From Reyranella sp. (GTDB lineage Bacteria; Pseudomonadota; Alphaproteobacteria; Reyranellales; Reyranellaceae): a stretch of DNA of 11,897 nt. The notes below the pieces were generated by a model. It saw only the letters and a list, made by a program, of their open reading frames with translations. It was not told where the DNA came from and searched no databases. The position numbers and the translations under genes are program-made. This document shows positions 6,063 to 11,897 of the stretch, piece by piece. Numbering within the stretch: position 1 is the stretch's first letter; each line of letters starts with the position of its first letter. The stretch lies in the NCBI GenBank assembly GCA_030681635.1, contig JAUXRT010000239.1, positions 1-11,897 on the forward strand, in the 5' to 3' direction.

Positions 6063-7004
6063 ATGCGTTACGGTTTCTATCTCCCCACCCGCGGTCCCAC
6101 CGCGACCCGCGAGGGCGTCCTCGCGTTGGCACGCGAAGGCGAGCGGCTGGGGCTCCACTCGGCCATGATCGCGGATCACATCGTCTTCCCGGTCGAGAGC
6201 GACTCGGCCTATCCCTACACGCTGGACCGCAAGCACCCGAGCGGCGGCGATGCGCTCGAAACCTTCTCCATCCTGGGCGTCGTGGCCGGTGCCACGGAAA
6301 AGCTTCGGCTCGTCACATCGGTGCTGGTACTGCCCTATCGCAACCCGGTGCTGACGGCGAAGATGGTGGCGTCGCTCGATGTCCTGTCCGGCGGCCGCGT
6401 CACGCTGGGTGTCGGCGTCGGCTGGCTGAAGGAAGAATTCGAGGCGCTGGACAGCCCCGATTTCGACCGGCGCGGTGCCGTCACCGACGAGTGGCTCACG
6501 ATCTTCAAGCAGCTCTGGACGACGTCGCCCGCCAGCTTCGCCGGCCAGTTCTATAGCTACACCGACATTCGCTGCGAGCCGCTGCCGCTGCAGAAGCCGC
6601 ATCCGCCGATCTGGGTCGGCGGCCATTCGCGCGCCGCGCTGCGCCGCACCGCGCGGCACGGCAACGGCTGGCACCCGGTCGGCGCCGTGGCCGCCTCGCC
6701 GCTGCCGCCCGAGGAAATGCGCGCGCATCTGGCGACGCTGAAGCAGATGACCGAGGCAGAGGGGCGTGATTTCGCGGCTCTCACCATCTCCTACAAGGCG
6801 CCGCTCTACGACACCGGCATTCCCGATCGCGGCGGCGCCCGCCGCAGCTTCTCCGGCAGAGCCCAGGACATCGCGGGCGACATCCGCTCGTTCGCGGCCA
6901 CAGGCGTGCACGAGCTGATCTTCGACTTCCGCGGCCAGTCCACGGCCGAGAGCATAGAACGCCTGCAACGCTTCGCGGCGGAAGTGATGCCGCTGGTCGA
7001 TTGA
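6063..7004 (+). CDS. LLM-class F420/FMN-dependent oxidoreductase
   Basis: A 313-residue luciferase-like monooxygenase (TIM barrel) of the group usually annotated as probable F420-dependent oxidoreductase. The ATG at 6063 was chosen over an upstream in-frame ATG (5991, inside the previous gene) because MRYGFYLPTRGP is the classic N-terminus and AAGGA lies at 6048-6052. Family signatures are AREGERLGLHSAMIADHIVFP (about 23-43), TEKLRLVTSVLVLPYRNPV (78-96), LSGGRVTLGVGVGWLKEEFE (108-127), and PPIWVGGHSRAALRRTARHG (181-200) followed by NGWHP (201-205). Whether the cofactor is F420 or FMN cannot be told from sequence, and the substrate is unknown. A strong terminator follows 52 nt after the stop. 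Confidence 0.92.
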   Translation: MRYGFYLPTRGPTATREGVLALAREGERLGLHSAMIADHIVFPVESDSAYPYTLDRKHPSGGDALETFSILGVVAGATEKLRLVTSVLVLPYRNPVLTAKMVASLDVLSGGRVTLGVGVGWLKEEFEALDSPDFDRRGAVTDEWLTIFKQLWTTSPASFAGQFYSYTDIRCEPLPLQKPHPPIWVGGHSRAALRRTARHGNGWHPVGAVAASPLPPEEMRAHLATLKQMTEAEGRDFAALTISYKAPLYDTGIPDRGGARRSFSGRAQDIAGDIRSFAATGVHELIFDFRGQSTAESIERLQRFAAEVMPLVD

Positions 7005-7056
7005 GAGTCGTTCCTGATTCGACAAGTTCAGCAGGTTCTGGCATGATTTTTCCATA

Positions 7057-7089
7057 GGCTGGCGCTTCTTGCGCCGGCCTTTTTTGTTT
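7057..7089 (+). terminator. Rho-independent terminator after the LLM oxidoreductase
   Basis: Stem GGCTGGCGC (7057-7065), loop TTCTT, stem GCGCCGGCC (7071-7079): nine pairs with one G-T wobble, plus an outer A-T pair, followed by TTTTTTGTTT. This is a textbook intrinsic terminator and marks the end of the transcription unit coming from 4.2-7.0 kb. Confidence 0.9.
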
Positions 7090-7097
7090 GTTCCGGC

Positions 7098-7217
7098 AAG
7101 GACCTCCCGTGGCCGTCCACGGGTGCGCGCAGCAAGCGCCAGGTCGCCGCCGGGGGTCCTGACCCGTGGAGTGTCTAAAACGATGAGCCGCTGCTTCGCG
7201 AGACCGTCCGAAGCGGC
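7098..7217 (+). ncRNA. Candidate structured RNA / 5' leader with alternative stems
   Basis: Several perfect stems nest here. AGGACC (7099-7104) pairs with GGTCCT (7155-7160). Enclosed by it are hairpin CCCGTGG-CCGT-CCACGGG (7106-7123) and hairpin GCGC-AGCAA-GCGC (7127-7139), together a three-way-junction shape. A second CCCGTGG at 7163-7169 could compete for CCACGGG, giving mutually exclusive folds. Just downstream, GCCGCT...TCG (7187-7198) pairs with CGA-AGCGGC (7209-7217) with a small bulge. No known RNA family is recognised. The region follows a strong terminator and lies about 325 nt upstream of the amidohydrolase, so it could be a leader or an independent small RNA, but chance pairing in GC-rich DNA is possible. 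Confidence 0.25.
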
Positions 7218-7304
7218 ACCAAGGACGCGGGCCAACCGGCGCACCGGCCAGGATCGGGTGAAGGACGGTCGTCAGATGAAGGAAACAAGCCCGAGACGCC
7301 ACTC

Positions 7305-7350
7305 CGGGCACAACTCTGGGCACAACACACGTGGCATTCAGGTGTGCCCA
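7305..7350. repeat. Tandem GGGCACAAC repeat with inverted partner
   Basis: Two adjacent 12-nt units (7305-7316 and 7317-7328) agree at 10 of 12 positions around the core GGGCACAAC. The second core, TGGGCACA (7317-7324), is followed 18 nt later by its perfect reverse complement TGTGCCCA (7343-7350). Three copies of one core in two orientations suggest a protein-binding site; the binding factor is unknown. Confidence 0.45.
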
Positions 7351-7378
7351 CCGCCGCGCGAGAATGCCCGTATCTTTT

Positions 7379-7401
7379 GGCTTTGGGGCGGTTCCAAAGC
7401 C
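7379..7401. repeat. Perfect 8-bp inverted repeat
   Basis: GGCTTTGG (7379-7386), spacer GGCGGTT, CCAAAGCC (7394-7401). It is perfectly symmetrical, sits about 140 nt upstream of the amidohydrolase start, and has no T-tract on either strand, so an operator or RNA hairpin is more likely than a terminator. Confidence 0.45.
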
Positions 7402-7529
7402 GAAAATCTGCCGGCCGGTTTGTGCCGCTGCCGTGCGCTTTGCCGCACAAGTTCGGCTCATGGAACGGGCCCGGCGCTGGTCCTTGCCGCGCGGCGGGCG
7501 TGGAGGCAAAGTCGGGTCACGTTTCAATT

Positions 7530-7534
7530 GGGAG
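7530..7534 (+). promoter_or_regulatory. Shine-Dalgarno GGGAG for the amidohydrolase
   Basis: GGGAG lies 7 nt before the ATG at 7542. It fixes the start there; the frame is open upstream to 7344 but that stretch encodes nothing family-like. Confidence 0.6.
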
Positions 7535-7541
7535 TTTGGCC

Positions 7542-8777
7542 ATGGCCACGTTGTATGTCGGTGGCCGTCTGTTCGACGGCGAGAAGGTTCTGGACGGTCA
7601 GGCGGTTCTGGAAGAGGGCGGCAAGATCAAGCGCGTGGCGACCCAGGGCGAATTCGCCGGCTTCGCCGGCGACCGGGTCGATACGTCTGAGGGCACGCTG
7701 ATCCCCGGCATCATCGACTGCCACGTCCATTCACTGTCCGGCGCCGAGGGCAATCCCGGTGCGGCGCAGGATCGCCTCAGCGCTGCCCAGATCGCGGTGC
7801 GCGGCATGGAATACATGCGCAGCACCCTCGAAGGCGGCATCACCGCGGTGCGCGACTGCGGCGGCAAGGACTACATCGAGTTCGCGCTGCGCGACGCCTT
7901 CAACGCCGGCAAGTTCCTGGGCCCGACCATGCGCTGCGCCGGCCGCATGATCTGCATGACCGGCGGCCACGGCAACCGCACTGGCCGCGTCGCCGACGGG
8001 ATCGACGAGGTTGTGAAGGCGGTGCGCGAGCAGGTCCATGCCGGCTCCGACCTGGTGAAGATCATGGCGACCGGCGGCGTGATGACCCAGGGCGTCAATC
8101 CTGAGGACGCCCACTATTCGGCCGAGGAGATGAAGGCCGGCATCAGCGAGGCGCATCGCTTCCACAAATGCTGCGCCAGCCATGCCCAGGGCGCGCTTGG
8201 CATCCTGAATGCCGTGCGCGGCGGCATCGATTCGATCGAGCACGGCATCTTCATGGACGAGTAATGCTGCCGCGAGATGAAGGAGCGCAACGTCTGGCTG
8301 GTGCCGACGCTGGCCGCGGTGAAGAACATCCTGAAGGGCTACGACGACGGCGACCGCTCGATCCCCGACTACGTGATCGAGAAGAGCCGCCGCGTCTACG
8401 ACCGCCACATCGAAGCGACCAAGATGTATTATAAGGCCGGCGGCCGCATCGCGATGGGCACCGATGCCGGCACGCCGCACAATCGCCACGGCGAGAATGC
8501 GCGAGAGCTCGAATATATGTGCGACATCGGCATCTCGGCCCGCGATTCGCTGTTCTTCTCCACCGCAAGTGCGGCCGATCTGATGCGCCTGGCCGACCAG
8601 GGCCGCATCAAGGAAGGCAACAGCGCCGATCTCGTGCTGTGCGACGGCGATGCCCTGGCCGACATCAAGCGCGCCGCCCGCAAGGAGAACCATCGCATGG
8701 TGGTGAAGCGCGGCGTCGTCGCGCGCGACAACCGCGCCGCCTTCGTCCGCCAGCCGACCCGCGTCGCGGCGGAGTAA
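7542..8777 (+). pseudogene. Metal-dependent amidohydrolase (prolidase/imidazolonepropionase-like) interrupted by in-frame TAA
   Basis: A 411-codon amidohydrolase-superfamily gene whose frame is continuous except for one TAA at 8262-8264 (codon 241). The N-terminal half (240 residues) has the small beta-sandwich start MATLYVGGRLFDG, the metal motif DCHVH (H61, H63), the probable carboxylated lysine in DLVKIMATGG (K173), the metal histidines in CASHAQG (H214) and SIEHG (H234), and ends at GIFMDE. After the stop the same frame continues CCREMKERNVWLVPTL and carries the last catalytic ligand, the aspartate in GTDAGTP (D308), then the NSADLVLCDGD closing segment. Homologues of the COG1228 type read through this point, so one base change in a sense codon such as GAA explains the break. 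In-frame reinitiation at ATG 8277, 12 nt after the stop, could give a split protein. A sequencing error is also possible. If read through, it would hydrolyse a dipeptide-like or cyclic amide substrate, not identifiable here. Confidence 0.88.
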
Positions 8778-8807
8778 ACGAAGAAGGCGACGGGCAGCGC
8801 GACTTCC

Positions 8808-11378
8808 GTGGAAGAGATCCTCCTCGGTCTGCTGGCCGTCGCCTGGGCGCTGGGCACGCCGATCATCGCCATCGTGGCGTTGGCCCGCACCTCGCGGCTG
8901 CGCCAGGCCAACGAGCGGCTCGCTGCAGAGGTCATGTTGCTCAAGCGGCAGAGTCTTTTAGGCGAGACCCTGCCGCCGCCCTTCGAGCCCGTCGCAGAGC
9001 CCATCGTCGAACCACTGCCGTCGCCCGTCGAACCAGTCGTGGTGGCGGAAGCGCCACTACCCGAGCCCGTTCTGCCGCCGCCGCTGGTGATCGAACCGGT
9101 GCAGGGCGGCTGGGAACAGCGGCTGGGGGCGCGCGCCTTCCTGTGGGTGGGCGCGGTCACGCTGGCGCTGGCTGCGATCTTCCTGGTCCGCTACTCGATC
9201 GAGGAGGGCTATCTCTCGCCCGAGGTGCGGGTGATCCTGGCGGCGCTGTTCGGCTTCGCCCTGGTTGGCGGTGCCGAGAAGATGCGCGCCCGCGACGATC
9301 GCGTGGCGCAGGCACTGGCCGCCGCCGGCGTCGCGGCCCTCTACGGCGCGCTGTTCTCGGCCGTGGCGCTCTACGGCATGATTTCCAAGGTGGCAGCCGG
9401 CGGTGGCGCCATGGCGTTGACGGCCTTTGCCATTGGTGTGTCGCTGCGGCACGGCATCTTCGTTGCGGGCCTGGCCTTCGTCGGCGGCTTCGCGAGCCCC
9501 GCGATCATCGGCAGCGAGACGCCCAATACGCCGGTCCTGTTCGGCTATCTGTTGGCGATCGCCGCCGGCACATTGGGCGTCATCCGGGTAAAGGGCTGGT
9601 GGCCCTTAGGCTGGGGCGTCCTCGCGGGCTCGGCCCTTTGGACCGTCGTGTGGATGCTGGCGTCGCGTGATGGCGGCGAGTTGCATTGGGTCGGGCTGTT
9701 CCTCGTCGCCATCGCCGGCCTCTTCGTCTGGGCGACCTGGCGGCGGATGAATGAGCGCGAAAATCCGCCGAACGATGTCGTCGCACTTGTCTGGGCGGCC
9801 CTCGCCGGCACCGGCGTGCTGCTGGTGTGCCTGGTGGTCGACGACAGCGGTCAGCAGAAAGCCGGCTGGCTGGCGCTGGCGCTTCACGGGGCAGGGGCCC
9901 TTGCGCTCGGCCGCTGGACGCCGCGCTTCCAGTACGCGGCGGGCCTGGGACCGGGCCTCTCGCTCCTGGCGCTGGCGCTGTGGTGGGGCGCCACGCGCGG
10001 CGCCGGGGCGGACTGGGATGCCGATCGCTTCGCCTGGCTCACGATCCTTTTTGGAGGCTTTTATGCCGCCGCGGCTTTCGTGCTGTTGTGGAATGCCGGG
10101 CGGCCGGGTTTCTGGGCGGCCTTGTCTGTGGCCGCGGCCTTCACGCACTTTCTGCTCTGCTGGTACGTGCTGCGAGGCACCGCGGCAGGTGTGCCGTGGG
10201 GCCTGATCAGCGTCGGTCTCGCCGTGCCCTTCCTGGTCGCCGCCGAACGACTCGCCCGCTGGCGGGAGAGCATGACCGGCGCCACCGAGGCGCTGGGCTA
10301 TCTCGCAGCCGGCGTCACCTTCTTCATCGCCGCCGCCATTCCGATGGAATTCAGCCGCGAGTGGATCACGGTGGCCTATGCCGTCGAACTGGCGGCGGTG
10401 GCGGCAATCGCGGCGCGGCTCGACCTCCGTGCGATGCGTCTCCTGTGCTGGCCGCTGCTGGCGGTGGTCGTTGTGCGCTTCGTGCTCAATCCCGAGGTGC
10501 TGAAGTATCCGTTGGGCGTCACGCCGATCTTCAACTGGATCCTGTGGGGTTATGGCATTTCCATCGCGGCGCTGGCCGTGGGGCTCCGGTTCCTGCGCCC
10601 GACCGGCGATGAGCGGCTGGTGCGCGCGGTCGAGGCGACCGTCGCCTTGCTCGCCTTCGTGCTCGCAACGCTTGAGGTGCGCAGCCTCTTCCAGCCCGGT
10701 TCGATGGCGACGCCCGATGCTGGCTTCATGGAGCGCTCGTTCTATGTCGCGGTCTGGGGCGCCTTCGCTTTGGCCGCGCTTTGGATGGCGCGGCGCCGGC
10801 AGGACTTGGTGGCGCTCTGGGCCTGGCGGCTGAGTGGCGGGCTTGCTGTCGCGGTGGTGCTCATTGTGCAGGTGCTGATCGCCAATCCGGTATTCGAGAA
10901 GGCCGACGTCGGGCGTCTGCCGATCTTCAATGGCCTGTTCCTGGCCTATGCGGTGCCGGCGGCGATAGCGGCGCTGGCGCGGCGCTGGATCGAGGTCGAA
11001 CCCGACCGGCGCATCGACCTGCTCATCGAGATCACGGCCTCGATCCTGGCCTTCGTCTATGTCTCGCTCGAGGTCCGGCACCTGTTCGATCCCGGCTTCG
11101 AGCGCAGCGGCCTCGCGGCCGATGGGCTGGAACTCTATGCCTATTCGATCGTGTGGCTGCTGTTTGGGACAGCCCTGCTGGCGCTGGGCTTCCTGCGCAA
11201 TACCGCGGCGTTCCGGCACGCCGGCATGGTGCTGGTCTGCATCGTGGTGGCAAAAGTGTTCCTGATCGACATGGCCGGGCTGCAAGGCCTGCTGCGCGTG
11301 TTCTCCTTCCTCGGCCTGGGCGCGGCTCTGATCGGCCTGGGCTATGTCTATCGACGTTTCGGGTTCGACAAAAAATGA
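8808..11378 (+). CDS. DUF2339 polytopic membrane protein
   Basis: An 856-residue inner-membrane protein of the DUF2339 (predicted membrane protein) family; its function is unknown. An N-terminal TM at about 4-26 is followed by a short helical stretch (28-47) and a Pro/Glu-rich linker at 54-98. From GWEQRLGARAFLWVGAVTLA (101-120) begin many hydrophobic segments, probably more than 20, including the conserved FLVRYSIEEGYLSPEVRVIL region and the typical C-terminus VAKVFLIDMAGLQGLLRVFS. The second half shows an internal duplication: LLAFVLATLEVRSLFQPG and ILAFVYVSLEVRHLFDPG recur about 140 residues apart. The start is GTG at 8808, 30 nt after the amidohydrolase stop; a weak AAGAAGG lies too far upstream (about 20 nt), so the exact start is uncertain. 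The stop overlaps the next gene's ATG. Confidence 0.9.
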   Translation: MEEILLGLLAVAWALGTPIIAIVALARTSRLRQANERLAAEVMLLKRQSLLGETLPPPFEPVAEPIVEPLPSPVEPVVVAEAPLPEPVLPPPLVIEPVQGGWEQRLGARAFLWVGAVTLALAAIFLVRYSIEEGYLSPEVRVILAALFGFALVGGAEKMRARDDRVAQALAAAGVAALYGALFSAVALYGMISKVAAGGGAMALTAFAIGVSLRHGIFVAGLAFVGGFASPAIIGSETPNTPVLFGYLLAIAAGTLGVIRVKGWWPLGWGVLAGSALWTVVWMLASRDGGELHWVGLFLVAIAGLFVWATWRRMNERENPPNDVVALVWAALAGTGVLLVCLVVDDSGQQKAGWLALALHGAGALALGRWTPRFQYAAGLGPGLSLLALALWWGATRGAGADWDADRFAWLTILFGGFYAAAAFVLLWNAGRPGFWAALSVAAAFTHFLLCWYVLRGTAAGVPWGLISVGLAVPFLVAAERLARWRESMTGATEALGYLAAGVTFFIAAAIPMEFSREWITVAYAVELAAVAAIAARLDLRAMRLLCWPLLAVVVVRFVLNPEVLKYPLGVTPIFNWILWGYGISIAALAVGLRFLRPTGDERLVRAVEATVALLAFVLATLEVRSLFQPGSMATPDAGFMERSFYVAVWGAFALAALWMARRRQDLVALWAWRLSGGLAVAVVLIVQVLIANPVFEKADVGRLPIFNGLFLAYAVPAAIAALARRWIEVEPDRRIDLLIEITASILAFVYVSLEVRHLFDPGFERSGLAADGLELYAYSIVWLLFGTALLALGFLRNTAAFRHAGMVLVCIVVAKVFLIDMAGLQGLLRVFSFLGLGAALIGLGYVYRRFGFDKK

Positions 11379-11897
11379 CCTTTCCTGAAGTAAAGATGTC
11401 ACTCGATGAGTTGCGGGCATTGCAGCTCCATCGACTGCGCGACACGCTGCGCCGCACCTACGAAGGCCAGGCGCCGTATCGTGCCAAGTGCCAGGCGGCG
11501 GGCGTTCATCCCGACGACTTCCGGGAGCTAAAAGATCTCGCCCGCTTTCCCTTCACGTCGAAGGCCGACCTGCGCGACGCCTATCCCTTCGGCATGCTGG
11601 CGATCCCGCGCGAGCAGTGCGTGCGGCTGCATGCCTCCAGCGGCACGACGGGACGACCGACGGTCGTCGGTTACTCGGCGGGCGACATCGACACCTGGTC
11701 GGACCTGATGGCGCGTTCGCTCCATGCCGGGGGCGCGCGGCCGGGCGACATCATCCACAACGCCTTCGGCTACGGCCTGTTCACCGGCGGGCTCGGCGCA
11801 CACTACGGCGCGGAGCGGCTGGGCTGCACGGTGGTGCCGATGTCGGGTGGCTTCGGCGAGCGCCAGGTCCAGCTCATCCGCGAGTTCGGCGCGAGGA
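11375..11897 (+). CDS. paaK: Phenylacetate-CoA ligase (PaaK-type), N-terminal part, runs off window
   Basis: The first 174 codons of an ANL-superfamily adenylating enzyme that activates phenylacetate or a related aromatic acid to its CoA thioester with ATP. The frame has no stop before the window ends. Typical PaaK features are LDELRALQLHRLRDTLRRTY (10-29), AGVHPDDFRELKDLARFPFT (42-61), the AMP-binding P-loop HASSGTTGRPTVVGYS (86-101) with S88-S89-G90-T91-T92-G93, and HNAFGYGLFTGGLGAHYGAE (128-147). The ATG at 11375 overlaps the DUF2339 TGA (ATGA), implying translational coupling; an alternative ATG is at 11396 (codon 8). Exact substrate is uncertain because paralogues near amino-acid transporter genes act on other aryl acids. 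Confidence 0.92.
   Translation, partial: MTFPEVKMSLDELRALQLHRLRDTLRRTYEGQAPYRAKCQAAGVHPDDFRELKDLARFPFTSKADLRDAYPFGMLAIPREQCVRLHASSGTTGRPTVVGYSAGDIDTWSDLMARSLHAGGARPGDIIHNAFGYGLFTGGLGAHYGAERLGCTVVPMSGGFGERQVQLIREFGAR

Larger units (their letters stand above)
7091..7541. other. 451-bp intergenic region without a credible gene
   Basis: All open frames here give low-complexity Arg/Pro/Ala-rich translations with no recognisable domain, and the frame upstream of the amidohydrolase is open only by chance. What it does hold is the set of stems at 7098-7217, a 12-nt tandem repeat with an inverted partner at 7305-7350, the perfect hairpin GGCTTTGG-GGCGGTT-CCAAAGCC at 7379-7401, and GTGCG-CTTTGC-CGCAC at 7433-7448. 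It is presumably the promoter and leader region of the amidohydrolase-DUF2339-paaK transcript. I could not assign -35/-10 boxes. Confidence 0.6.

Noticed and set aside
5862..7244. 460-codon minus-strand open frame
   Set aside because: It is antisense to the LLM oxidoreductase and crosses its terminator; composition is typical of a shadow frame.
7091..7541. Remnant of an integrase or tRNA/att site in the intergenic gap
   Set aside because: No tRNA fold, recombinase motif or flanking direct repeat could be found on either strand.
8262..8264. Programmed recoding (selenocysteine or pyrrolysine) at the internal stop
   Set aside because: The codon is TAA, not TGA or TAG, and no recoding stem-loop is evident. 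Other genes here use TAA, TAG and TGA as normal stops.
8519..9670. 383-codon plus-strand open frame across the amidohydrolase/DUF2339 junction
   Set aside because: It is out of frame with both recognisable genes and gives an Arg/Gly-rich translation.
9606..11420. 604-codon open frame on the minus strand
   Set aside because: It lies antisense to the DUF2339 gene, whose family is recognisable, and its translation is Arg/His/Gln-rich with no domain: a GC-rich mirror frame.

Overview
The window looks like chromosomal DNA of a GC-rich alphaproteobacterium. The evidence is the very high G+C at third codon positions, the glcDEF-type glycolate oxidase genes, and an intergenic palindrome (CACCCTGAGGAGC...GTCTCGAAGGG) of a type I recall from Rhodospirillales/Hyphomicrobiales genomes; a Reyranella-like organism is only a guess. 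All convincing genes lie on the + strand. I see no tRNA, rRNA, CRISPR array, transposase or integrase.

Left part (1-4154): the 3' end of glcD, then glcE and glcF, the three subunits of the membrane-associated glycolate dehydrogenase (glycolate to glyoxylate). glcD and glcE are 2 nt apart. glcE and glcF are separated by 1236 bp (1587-2822). That insert holds an imperfect palindrome, an orphan HigA-type XRE antitoxin/regulator, and a two-TM plus coiled-coil protein with visibly lower G+C. It looks like an acquired two-gene cassette, with the architecture of some phage-defence membrane effectors, and it is the best candidate here for an undescribed system.

Middle part (4144-7090): a long composite inverted repeat starts inside the glcF stop-codon region and runs into the 5' end of a secreted TPR-protein gene, apparently supplying the glcF stop codon and the SD and start of the next gene. 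Then come a GNAT acetyltransferase, a small P-loop nucleotide-binding protein whose Walker-A lysine is Thr, and an F420/FMN-type LLM-class oxidoreductase that ends in a textbook intrinsic terminator.

The gap 7091-7541 has no credible gene but holds several perfect small inverted repeats, a 12-nt tandem repeat and two mutually exclusive stems. It is a candidate structured leader or regulatory region for the next gene.

Right part (7542-11897): a metal-dependent amidohydrolase (prolidase/imidazolonepropionase-like) is broken by a single in-frame TAA at codon 241; both halves are otherwise intact and in the same frame. After it come a DUF2339 polytopic membrane protein and, overlapping its stop by ATGA, the 5' part of a phenylacetate-CoA ligase-type gene (paaK-like) that runs off the window.
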